Assembly: GCA_028703445.1 (NCBI GenBank)
Contig: JAQVMW010000002.1
Span: 62,001 to 126,000, forward strand
Direction: 5' to 3'
Source of the DNA: Candidatus Peribacteraceae bacterium
GTDB taxonomy: Bacteria > Patescibacteriota > Gracilibacteria > Peribacterales > Peribacteraceae
Length of the DNA: 64,000 nucleotides
The translations under genes and the position numbers were made by a program. This document shows positions 1 to 8,984 of the stretch, piece after piece (position 1 is the first letter of the stretch; every line of letters starts with the position of its first letter). Below the pieces are notes generated by a model. It was not told the DNA's origin, searched no databases, and saw only the letters and a list, made by a program, of their open reading frames with translations.

Positions 1-1080
1 TGCCTCAACAAGACTTCCCCGCGCTCCCTCCTTCGCTTCAACGTGCTTCATGAACTCGTCCATGCCCAGCAAATGTGCAATCTGCAGATGCATACCGATT
101 TGTTCGATACCGTCGAACGATGCTGTGCCCATGAAGCGGAGGCCTATACCGTTTCTTGCCGCGTACTCGCAGAAGATGGCATCCTGGATGAAGTAGACCT
201 CTCGCTGGAGGAATGCAGGAGCGGACTGACGAATGTGAGTTGTAAGCGCTTCGGAGAGAAGGCCTGCTCTGATTTCGCTGCCGCGGACATCAAAGACAAA
301 ATTGAAACAGCGCTCAGAAACTGGGAGAGGGAGTCAGGAAAGGATCTGCCGTCTTGCTATGACCTGACGGGTGAGGGAATGACAACAGGGATGGCACGCT
401 TGGATAGCCGCATCCTCTCGATGATGGAAGGACTGAACGGCGCCTGCACTCCCGGATGCCCGACGAAGTACGAAAACACCATTGGCAACAATCTCTGCTA
501 CATCGGCCAGTGCGTTGAGCAGTCTATTGAGCAGTCACGCGTCATTCCGGGCCGCATGGCACTGGTCGTGGGCGATGAATCCTTCCCCTGGGACTCCTGC
601 GCACTCGAAAATTCCCAGGCAGGCGGAATGATTACGCTGCCCGCCATCTCGCCCCCCCTCACGCCCGCCTACAATCCGCGCCTGCTCGTGGAAACGCTGG
701 ATCGCGCGCTCTGCCAGTTGAACGGACTTCCCTCTTCCACGCCCCCAATCCTCTGTCAATTCGACTATCAGCGCAGGCTGAATATCCCCACCAGTGACTA
801 CGTATCGACGGTGCTCAGCTTCACGTCGCAAATTGAAGAAAACGACACGCCGACTGCCTCGCTGCAGCGCATGACGCAGGGCATGGCCACGCGCATCGGC
901 ACTTCGCTGCTTACGCGCTACCTCTCGTGGGCGGGTACCGCCCTTTCCGACACGCTGCGCACGGGCAACCAGCTATTGAACTCAATGGAAAAAACGAAAT
1001 TCCCGCTTAGTACCTGCCCGCGTATCGCGACAGAGAAACCTGATTTCTGCGCCGCTTCTGCATCTTCATCGCCGGAATGA
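1..1080 (+). CDS. Cys-rich protein with HExxH metalloprotease-like motif, 5' truncated by window edge
   Basis: Frame 1 is open from base 1; translation ...LHELVHAQQ...CCAHEAEAY. The tracked start at 43 is GTG inside an open frame, so the true start probably lies outside the window. Confidence 0.6.
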   Translation, partial: CLNKTSPRSLLRFNVLHELVHAQQMCNLQMHTDLFDTVERCCAHEAEAYTVSCRVLAEDGILDEVDLSLEECRSGLTNVSCKRFGEKACSDFAAADIKDKIETALRNWERESGKDLPSCYDLTGEGMTTGMARLDSRILSMMEGLNGACTPGCPTKYENTIGNNLCYIGQCVEQSIEQSRVIPGRMALVVGDESFPWDSCALENSQAGGMITLPAISPPLTPAYNPRLLVETLDRALCQLNGLPSSTPPILCQFDYQRRLNIPTSDYVSTVLSFTSQIEENDTPTASLQRMTQGMATRIGTSLLTRYLSWAGTALSDTLRTGNQLLNSMEKTKFPLSTCPRIATEKPDFCAASASSSPE

Positions 1081-2639
1081 AACATATTCCCATTCTCCTC
1101 GCCGGCATTCTTGCGCTCTCCATCGCCGCGACGGCGAACGCTGCAGGAGATCAGTACGCCGACTTGAAGCCGGTCTCTCCCTACTTGGAGCGAGTGGTTC
1201 GTCGCGTACGCGCTGGGCTGGATGCCGCGGGCGGCGGTGATTCCTCCTCTGATCGAGTACTCAAGCTCTTCTGGCTCGATAAAATCACCGGTGCCATCTT
1301 GCTCACGGTCGATACGGATCTGCGCATCGTGGAACAGCAACAGGACCTGACCGAAAATTCGCCGTGCCTGCGTATCGATACGCTCATCATCGAAGGATGG
1401 ATGGAGCGGGCGAGGAAACGGAAAAATGATGCCCTCGATGCGGGGCGCATCTCGGAGGCAACGAAACTGATTTCGATGCAGCGGTACCTGAATAACCGGT
1501 ATAAAGCACTGCTCCTGGGCGCGAGGGACCCCGTGTATGTGGATGAGGAAGAGGGATCACTCTACGGCTTTGATCCGCCGCCCTACTGGTGTTGCCCGGG
1601 CGATGTGGAGAAAGGCGAACGGGATACCACGTGCACGCAGGTGACGGATGATGCAGGGTACTCTGAATGTATGAGCGCAAGGGGAGAAGCCTTCAAGCGG
1701 CGTTACGCCTGCGTGCAGGCAGGCTGCACATCAACGGAAACGGGGGGAGCAGATGAAGGGGAACCGTGTCCCTTCAGTACCGACTATCTGCCGCCAACCG
1801 GTGTCGGGTATGGATGCGACCTCTCGGTCTTGCAGAACCGCACAGGTGTCCCCGACGGCATCACGAAGGAAATTGAGAGTCTGCAGAAGTTGATCAATGA
1901 CCGGGATGCCGCAATCGCAGACATTGGAACGGTCAAAGACACCATCGTGAATCTGGAACAGCGTCTGGGTGGAGGAGGAACGGATCTCTCGAATTTCGGA
2001 GGAGGAGCGAGTGACAAACGAAAACACCAAGTGAAGAATGGATGCCTTGCGGAAGATGAGAAACTCCCCGAGGGCATCGCCTTCTGGGCGCGCCGCGGCC
2101 CTTTCTCGTTCTCGCCGAATGAACTCGTCCTCATGCCGAAACTCTCAATCCTGTGGAATGCATGGGGCAACCAGCGCCTTCCTCCCGCCTATCTGCGCAA
2201 TGCCAATCAATTGCCCGAGGGAACGCCTGAGCGGGAAGCCGCGGAAAATATGGAAAATAACATGCTCTTTTGGCTGCTCGGCGCGCGTTCGGATGTGCAG
2301 CAGTACCTTCAAAAGTTCAGCGTAAGTCAAGCCAAAGAGGAGAGCACGCAGATCGCCAAAACCATCGATGCTCCTCTCCGGGTCATCGAGACGCTCACGC
2401 CGCTTCGCAAGGAGGTGCGCGAGCTCGCGCTAGCTGTGCAGACTTCCGACAAGGGACTGCGAAAATTCGTACGTGACTATGCGGCGTTCTTGCGTACTTC
2501 CTGCATCTTCCGTCCTTGCAACGAACAGCTGGACCGTATCTTAAAGATCATCTTCGCGGATGAGTGTTTTCCGTATGTGAATGGGGCGGCTCTCGATGAG
2601 GACGTAGCGGAAAAATGCAAAAATGCCGCCGGGATCTAA
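1077..2639 (+). CDS. Hypothetical secreted protein
   Basis: N-terminal signal peptide MKHIPILLAGILALSIAATANAAG; ATGA overlap with the upstream ORF; many Cys. Confidence 0.75.
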   Translation: MKHIPILLAGILALSIAATANAAGDQYADLKPVSPYLERVVRRVRAGLDAAGGGDSSSDRVLKLFWLDKITGAILLTVDTDLRIVEQQQDLTENSPCLRIDTLIIEGWMERARKRKNDALDAGRISEATKLISMQRYLNNRYKALLLGARDPVYVDEEEGSLYGFDPPPYWCCPGDVEKGERDTTCTQVTDDAGYSECMSARGEAFKRRYACVQAGCTSTETGGADEGEPCPFSTDYLPPTGVGYGCDLSVLQNRTGVPDGITKEIESLQKLINDRDAAIADIGTVKDTIVNLEQRLGGGGTDLSNFGGGASDKRKHQVKNGCLAEDEKLPEGIAFWARRGPFSFSPNELVLMPKLSILWNAWGNQRLPPAYLRNANQLPEGTPEREAAENMENNMLFWLLGARSDVQQYLQKFSVSQAKEESTQIAKTIDAPLRVIETLTPLRKEVRELALAVQTSDKGLRKFVRDYAAFLRTSCIFRPCNEQLDRILKIIFADECFPYVNGAALDEDVAEKCKNAAGI

Positions 2640-2737
2640 AAGGGAGCAACGGTCTATCAGAGGGGAATTCCCGAGCAGTGCGCCGATATTCTGATACTCT
2701 ATCATTCCTCGTGGATACCCGCTCTCTATACCATCAC

Positions 2738-5700
2738 ATGAAAGCCTCCGACTTTGTTCATCTCCACTGCCACAGTACCTACTCCCTCCTCGAGGCTCTC
2801 CCCAGCCCCGAAGAGATCGTGGAACGCGCGAAAGAACTGGACCAGACTGCCGTCGGCATAGCCGATAAAGGCTATGTCTACGGTCTCGTGGAGTTCTACC
2901 AGGCGGCAAACAAGGCGGGGCTCAAACCGATCCTCGGGTTCGAAACCTACGTCGCTGCCCGCACGCGCCTCGACCGGGAGACCGGAACCGACACCAAGCG
3001 CTACCCCTTGGTCCTGCTCGCGGAAAACGAGGAGGGCTACTTAAATTTGCTCAAGCTTGCCACGCAGGCCGCCCTCGAAGGCATGTACTACAAGCCACGG
3101 GTAGATAGCGAGCTCCTGAGCAAGTACGGCAAGGGACTCATCGCCCTCACGGGCCCGATCTCGGGTGCCATTCCGCAGGCGGCTCTGGTGGAAGATGGGG
3201 AACGCATCCAGGAACTCACGGAGCTCTATCGATCTTTCTTCGGTAAAGATAACGTCTATTTCGAATTGATGGATCTTCCGCGTGTCACGGGACAAAACGA
3301 GGTGAATCAGCAACTCATTGCATGGGCAAAGAAGTTGAATGTCCCCCTGGTCGCCACATGCTCCAGCCACTACTGCCGTCCGATGGACAGCGAGGCACAC
3401 GACGTCCTGCTCTGCATCCAGAAGAACGCGAACGTCGCCGACCCCACACGTTTCTCGATGCGCGACAGCGACTTCTCTATGCGCCCGTTTGAAGAGTTGG
3501 AGCAGGCATTCGCCCACGTTCCGGAAGCGCTTGCAAATACCCGCGCGATCGCCGACCGCTGCTCCGTCGCTTTGGAATTGGGAAAGTACCGCATCCCCCG
3601 TTACCCGGTACCGAAGGGCACCACCGAGGAATCCGAGCTCTCCCGCCTCGCGGGAGAAGGCTTCGCACAGAGGTACCCGAACGCCACGCAGGAACAGAAG
3701 GAGCGTCTGAAACATGAGCTTTCCGTCATCAACAGCATGGGATTCGCCGGATACTTCCTCATCGTGGCCGATTTCATCAACGAGGCGAAGCGGAGGGGGA
3801 TTGCCGTGGGACCCGGGCGCGGATCGGCTGCCGGGTCCATCGTGTCCTACAGCCTGAACATCACGACGCTTGATCCCCTGGAACACGGACTTCTCTTTGA
3901 GCGGTTCCTCAACCCCGAGCGCATCTCGATGCCGGATATTGACACGGATTTTGCCGACACGCGGAGAGATGAAGTGCTGGGATACGTCCGCGACAAGTAC
4001 GGCAACGACCGGGTCGTGCAAATCTGCACGTTCGGAACGCTGGCGGCCCGTGCGGCCGTGAAAGACGTGGGTCGCGCCTACGGCGTACCGTTCCTCGAAA
4101 TGAATGCACTGGCGAAGCTCATTCCCGAACGCCCCGGAACCACGCTGAAGGACGCCATGGAAACAACGGAACTGAAGGCGGCCTACGACGCCAACGAAAC
4201 CTACCGAAAGATCATCGACACCGCGTTCAAGCTGGAGGGAAAAGCGCGCCATGTCTCGGTGCACGCGTGCGGCGTCATCATCACGCCGGAGCCCACTGTG
4301 CACTTTTCCGCGCTCCAGCGCGCTCCCAAGGACGAGAACATCATCATCACACAGTACGAGGCAAAACCGCTGGAGGCGCTGGGGCTTCTGAAAATGGACT
4401 TCCTGGGGCTCACGAACCTCACGGTCATCCAAACAACGTTGGAGATCATCCGGCGTCTCTACGGCATGCAGATCGATATGGCGCATTTGCCTCTGGACGA
4501 CAAAGCCACGTACGAGCTGCTGCAGCGCGGAGACACGACGGGAGTGTTCCAGCTGGAATCCGCCGGGATGCGCCGGTACCTGAAGCAACTTATTCCCACG
4601 ACATTCAACGACATCACCGCGATGGCGGCGCTCTTCCGCCCGGGACCCATGGAATGGATCCCAAGCTTCATCAAGCGCAAACACGGCAGGGAACAGGTCG
4701 CATACCTCCATGCGGACGTGGAACCCATTTTCCGCGAGACCTACGGCATCGGCGTCTACCAGGAGCAAATCCTGCAGCTCGCCCGCGTGTTCGCCGGTTA
4801 TTCATTGGGAGAAGCGGATCTCCTGCGGCGCGCCATCGGGAAAAAAATCAAGAAAGAGCTCGACGCGCAGCGGGACAAGTTCATCACGGGAGCGGCGAAG
4901 AAAGGACACGGGCAGGCACTGGCAGAGAAGATTTTCGACGATGTCATCCTGCCGTTCGCAGGCTATGGGTTTCCCAAGGCGCATGCCGCCGGTTATGCGC
5001 GCATCGCGTTTGAAACCGCGTACTTGAAGGCGCACTTCCCGACGGAATTCATGGCGGCGCTTCTCTCCAGTGACGCGCAGCGGACGGACCGCGTGATGAT
5101 CGAGATCGAGGAGTGCCGCCAGATGAGCATTCAGGTGCTCCCGCCGGACATCAACGAATCGCTTCGCCACTTCACCGCCATTCCGCCGGAAGGAGCCAAA
5201 TTCCTGCGCGGCACCGCCCAGAAAGGTCTGCCCGCCGAAGCCAAAGGCGCGAAGGCGGGATCTATTCGCTTCGGCCTGAGCGCCATCAAGGGCATCGGGG
5301 ACAGCTCGGTGCAGCAGCTTATCGCCGTCCGCGAAGCGGGAGGGAAATTTACGTCGATCGAAGACTTCGCTCATCGCGTTCCGTCGAAGGTCCTCAACAA
5401 AAAACTTCTCGAGGCTCTCGCCAAATCCGGCGCATTCGATTCTCTCGGGGAGCGACGAACATTAGTGGAGCACTACGAACATATCGTGGACTATGCCAAA
5501 TCCTGCGGGGATGTTTCTACGGCGCAGCACGATCTTTTCGCTGCGACGAGCGCCAGCATGGATGACGCGAAGATCAATTTCCCGAAGGTGCCCGAAGCGA
5601 CGGCGCTTGAGAAACTCCAGTGGGAGAAAGAGACGCTCGGCATGTACGTCAGCAGCCACCCGCTCGCGGGACTGAAGAAGTACATCGGCAAGAAGGCGCA

Positions 5701-6526
5701 ACTCATTGCCGACCTGACTGCGAAGGACAGCGGCAAGAAGGTGAAAATCGCCGGCCTCGTCGAGAGCATCAAACGCATCACGACCAAAAAAGGCGAAACG
5801 ATGGCCGTCATCCTGCTCGAGGACCCGACGGGGAAAATCGAAGTGACGCTCTTCCCGCGCGTCTACGCCGAATTCGCCCAGCTGTTGGAGCTCCCTGATT
5901 CGGTGCTCGTCGTGGGAGGAACGGTGGACATGCGAGCCGGGCAACTCCAGATTCGCGTCGATGCCCTCAAGCGTGCTGTCCTCTCCACGATGATCGCGCA
6001 TGCAAGGGCAGAAGGATTCTTTGATGAGGAAGAGGCGCGCCATGGCCTCTCTATCATGCGCAAGCGCCTCGATGAATCGGAAGAGATTGATCTGGTGGAT
6101 GAGGAGGGAAATGTCATTGCCGGCGAAACCGTAATAGTGGGTGAGACTGTACAAACGAATGACTTCTACGGACCCTTAAGCGCATGGATCTTGAAGGGAA
6201 TGCCGATTACGGATCTCCTGCAGGAAGTGGGTTTCACGGACACCGAGGCTCCGAACCCCGCAACAGAAGAGGCAAAGCCCAAAAAAAAATCGACGGAGCT
6301 CAAAACCTACTCCACCGAGATTTCCATCCACACGATCAAGCTTCCGGAACGCGCGCCCAAGAAACTCCTGCTCGATTTAAAGCACGTACTCGAGACATTC
6401 CCGGGCAAGGAGAAAGTACAGCTTAAAATCGGCGGCCAATTGATCCCGCTCCCGCTCACGATCAACATGTCGACGATTTTGGAAAAGAAGATCGAAGATG
6501 TTCTGAGCGAGTATGCAACAACATGA
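2738..6526 (+). CDS. dnaE: DNA polymerase III alpha subunit
   Basis: PHP-domain start MKASDFVHLHCHSTYSLLEA, PDIDTDF catalytic motif, full-length DnaE architecture. Start set to ATG 2738; the ORF track start at 2615 overlaps the upstream gene. Confidence 0.97.
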   Translation: MKASDFVHLHCHSTYSLLEALPSPEEIVERAKELDQTAVGIADKGYVYGLVEFYQAANKAGLKPILGFETYVAARTRLDRETGTDTKRYPLVLLAENEEGYLNLLKLATQAALEGMYYKPRVDSELLSKYGKGLIALTGPISGAIPQAALVEDGERIQELTELYRSFFGKDNVYFELMDLPRVTGQNEVNQQLIAWAKKLNVPLVATCSSHYCRPMDSEAHDVLLCIQKNANVADPTRFSMRDSDFSMRPFEELEQAFAHVPEALANTRAIADRCSVALELGKYRIPRYPVPKGTTEESELSRLAGEGFAQRYPNATQEQKERLKHELSVINSMGFAGYFLIVADFINEAKRRGIAVGPGRGSAAGSIVSYSLNITTLDPLEHGLLFERFLNPERISMPDIDTDFADTRRDEVLGYVRDKYGNDRVVQICTFGTLAARAAVKDVGRAYGVPFLEMNALAKLIPERPGTTLKDAMETTELKAAYDANETYRKIIDTAFKLEGKARHVSVHACGVIITPEPTVHFSALQRAPKDENIIITQYEAKPLEALGLLKMDFLGLTNLTVIQTTLEIIRRLYGMQIDMAHLPLDDKATYELLQRGDTTGVFQLESAGMRRYLKQLIPTTFNDITAMAALFRPGPMEWIPSFIKRKHGREQVAYLHADVEPIFRETYGIGVYQEQILQLARVFAGYSLGEADLLRRAIGKKIKKELDAQRDKFITGAAKKGHGQALAEKIFDDVILPFAGYGFPKAHAAGYARIAFETAYLKAHFPTEFMAALLSSDAQRTDRVMIEIEECRQMSIQVLPPDINESLRHFTAIPPEGAKFLRGTAQKGLPAEAKGAKAGSIRFGLSAIKGIGDSSVQQLIAVREAGGKFTSIEDFAHRVPSKVLNKKLLEALAKSGAFDSLGERRTLVEHYEHIVDYAKSCGDVSTAQHDLFAATSASMDDAKINFPKVPEATALEKLQWEKETLGMYVSSHPLAGLKKYIGKKAQLIADLTAKDSGKKVKIAGLVESIKRITTKKGETMAVILLEDPTGKIEVTLFPRVYAEFAQLLELPDSVLVVGGTVDMRAGQLQIRVDALKRAVLSTMIAHARAEGFFDEEEARHGLSIMRKRLDESEEIDLVDEEGNVIAGETVIVGETVQTNDFYGPLSAWILKGMPITDLLQEVGFTDTEAPNPATEEAKPKKKSTELKTYSTEISIHTIKLPERAPKKLLLDLKHVLETFPGKEKVQLKIGGQLIPLPLTINMSTILEKKIEDVLSEYATT

Positions 6527-7221
6527 CTTTTTTGCATGAACCATCTTCCACGTCTTTCTTTCCTTTCTCACCTTCCTTACTTTCCTTACCTACGATACCC
6601 CTGCTCGTTCTTCCTCCGTCTCCACAGGCCATCGATCAGGCTCTGAACATCCTCTCATCAGGTGGCATCGTCGCCCACGCCACCGAGACCTGCTACGGAT
6701 TCGCCTGCGACCTCACGAATCCCGAAGCTGTGGCACGTCTGTTCGCCATCAAGAAGCGGCCAAAAGATCAACCCGTAAGCGCCCTCTTCCCCTCCGTCGC
6801 GGAAGCGAAGAAGTACGTTTCGTGGAACGACCGCGCCGAAGAGCTGGCGGTTCGCCACCTCCCCGGCCCCCTCACGCTTATCCTCCCACGACACTCCAAT
6901 GCCCCGGTCATTTTCCTCAAACCAGTAAACCAACAAACCAGTAAACCAGTAAACCAAACCGTCGGTATCCGCGTGAGCAGTCATCCCCTTGCCATGGAAA
7001 TCGCACAACGCTTCGGCAAGCCACTCTCCACCACCTCAGCCAACCTGCACGGACAGCCGAATTCTTACAGCGCAGAGGAGATTCTGCGGCAGTTTGAGAT
7101 AAAATCCGCCCAGCCCGACTTGATTCTGAACTCGGGCGTCCTTCTTCCTACCCTGCCATCCACGGTCATTGACCTGACCGATGGAAAAGCACGTACCCAA
7201 CGGAAAGGAAACATCTCGTGA
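6523..7221 (+). CDS. Sua5/YciO/YrdC-family threonylcarbamoyl-AMP synthase
   Basis: QALNILSSGGIVAHATETCYGFACDLTNPEAVARLFAIKKRPKDQPVSALF. The N-terminal low-complexity part suggests the true start may be internal. Confidence 0.9.
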   Translation: MTFLHEPSSTSFFPFSPSLLSLPTIPLLVLPPSPQAIDQALNILSSGGIVAHATETCYGFACDLTNPEAVARLFAIKKRPKDQPVSALFPSVAEAKKYVSWNDRAEELAVRHLPGPLTLILPRHSNAPVIFLKPVNQQTSKPVNQTVGIRVSSHPLAMEIAQRFGKPLSTTSANLHGQPNSYSAEEILRQFEIKSAQPDLILNSGVLLPTLPSTVIDLTDGKARTQRKGNIS

Positions 7222-7613
7222 TTCCCCACTTCTGTATGCCCATTATGAGCCCCGAACAGTATCGGCACATCGCAGATGAGAACATGCCATCATTGCTGCA
7301 GCTGCTGCACAGCGCACGGAACGCCTCAGACCAAAACTGGAAAGAGCACTTCTCCGCACTGTGCGAATCCCCGAAGAAAGCGGATGTCCTGGCCTTTCTT
7401 GCCTTCGCCCGCGGAACCACCGACGAACGGACGCTCCCGAAGATCGATATAAATCTCGTGCAGGCGGCTGGAACGGAATGTACGGCATTGAGTAGCCATG
7501 TATGCCATATCGCGGATGAGCGTATTGCCGCTGCCATAATTGGACTGTATAAAAAAGCCTATCGCTTAGCTCTTCGTTCTTCTTGCACAATGACAGATCT
7601 GCCTGATTCGTAA
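7218..7613 (+). CDS. Hypothetical protein
   Basis: 131-aa ORF, overlaps the preceding gene by 4 nt. Confidence 0.5.
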   Translation: MIPHFCMPIMSPEQYRHIADENMPSLLQLLHSARNASDQNWKEHFSALCESPKKADVLAFLAFARGTTDERTLPKIDINLVQAAGTECTALSSHVCHIADERIAAAIIGLYKKAYRLALRSSCTMTDLPDS

Positions 7614-7655
7614 TGCACGAAACAGGTATACTGGCTCCCGCATACCCCCTCCCCT

Positions 7656-7799
7656 ATGGCCAGAAACGAGAAAACCAGCCCACGCGTCGCCCGCATCGCC
7701 GCACGACTCATGAAGAGGAGCAAAAGCAGGAAAGTGCGCACCGTTTCGGCGAGCGCCCTCACGCAGTCAGCCGACCGCAGCAGGGCAAAAAAACGCTGA
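7656..7799 (+). CDS. Small basic protein (47 aa)
   Basis: ATG...TGA: MARNEKTSPRVARIAARLMKRSKSRKVRTVSASALTQSADRSRAKKR. Below the ORF-track cutoff; followed by a hairpin. Confidence 0.6.
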   Translation: MARNEKTSPRVARIAARLMKRSKSRKVRTVSASALTQSADRSRAKKR

Positions 7800-7800
7800 A

Positions 7801-7825
7801 TGAAAAGGGCGGAGCCCCTTTCTTA
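7801..7825 (+). terminator. Putative hairpin terminator after the 47-aa ORF
   Basis: gaaaagggcggagcccctttct: AAAGGG..CCCTTT arms. Confidence 0.4.
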
Positions 7826-7856
7826 GACTGCGTAAAGCCGAGTAAGCTTTGCGTGT

Positions 7857-8303
7857 ATGCACTGTCCACGTTGTAAAACCACCGATACGGCTGTGATTGA
7901 TTCGCGCATCGCGGAGGAGGGACGGGCAATCCGACGACGACGCGAGTGCGCCAAGTGCAACCACCGCTTCACCACGTTCGAGCGCCAAGAGCTCTCGAAC
8001 CTCATTGTCATCAAGCGTGACGGCACCCGCGAGCCCTACAGCCGCACCAAGCTGGAGCGTGGCATCTGGCTTTCATGCACCAAGCGTCCGATCACGCAGG
8101 AAAAGATCGACCGTCTGCTCACGCGGCTCGAGGAAAAGTGGGGCGGAAACCGCAAAGAAGTCTCGAGCGGAACGATCGGCACCGATGTCATGCGGGAATT
8201 GAAGAAGCTCGATACCGTCGCTTACATTCGCTTCGCCTCCGTACACCGGGAATTCAAGGACGTACAGGAATTTAAGAAAGAACTGGGGCAACTGCTGAAA
8301 TGA
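7857..8303 (+). CDS. nrdR: Transcriptional repressor NrdR
   Basis: MHCPRCKTTDTAVIDSRIAEEGRAIRRRRECAKCNHRFTTFER: Zn-ribbon plus ATP-cone. Confidence 0.97.
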   Translation: MHCPRCKTTDTAVIDSRIAEEGRAIRRRRECAKCNHRFTTFERQELSNLIVIKRDGTREPYSRTKLERGIWLSCTKRPITQEKIDRLLTRLEEKWGGNRKEVSSGTIGTDVMRELKKLDTVAYIRFASVHREFKDVQEFKKELGQLLK

Positions 8304-8351
8304 GAATAGTGACACCTTTGACATCCTTTCAAATGACCGTACTATGCATTT

Positions 8352-8963
8352 ATGCCCCTACATCACTCCTCCATCTCTTCAGAAGAGACCGACAAACTTG
8401 CTACCGCTTTCGACACCATCGAGAAAGCAATCCTCTCGTCCCCGAAAGGTATAGAGCAGCAATGCCTTGCAGAGATGCTCGCTGATATTCAAATACAAAT
8501 GGGAGGAATACTCGCGCCGGAATTGGATGAGGCGACAAAGCAACAGTTCCAACAGTGGAGCAAGAAAGTCAGCGAGACCGGCGGAGTTCTGGGTTTGCTG
8601 GAGCATCTTCACCTCAGTCTTCGCATAGCCAGAGCTATTGCTGCCAGATCCGCTCCCTTGAGCGTGCCACCGGAGAGTCTCGCACTGTTCGTTTGTCGCA
8701 CGGTCTGTAAACTGTGGCTAAGATTTGAGAATCACAATAGTAGCAGGGCACGAGATGAGCACACTGGAATTCAAGCCGATGCACTCGCACGGTTGATCGA
8801 AAAGATCTTGCCCTACCTCCCCGAGGGGGATGAGCGCCGATCAGTGCTCGAAAAAGTGACAATGCTCAAGCGCATCGCGCAGGGGGAGGCGATTCGAACT
8901 GTTCTCGAGGACACTCTGAAAGCGCGGGCAAAGGATCCGGCTCCTGCCCTAGCCGACGGGTAG
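8352..8963 (+). CDS. Hypothetical protein
   Basis: 203-aa ORF with TACTAT box 6 nt upstream. Confidence 0.6.
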   Translation: MPLHHSSISSEETDKLATAFDTIEKAILSSPKGIEQQCLAEMLADIQIQMGGILAPELDEATKQQFQQWSKKVSETGGVLGLLEHLHLSLRIARAIAARSAPLSVPPESLALFVCRTVCKLWLRFENHNSSRARDEHTGIQADALARLIEKILPYLPEGDERRSVLEKVTMLKRIAQGEAIRTVLEDTLKARAKDPAPALADG

Positions 8964-8984
8964 TATTGACCCTATACTCACACC

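Noticed and set aside
3041-4768. 575-aa minus-strand ORF antisense to dnaE
   Set aside because: Lies wholly inside dnaE, composition is a codon shadow, and no domain is recognisable.
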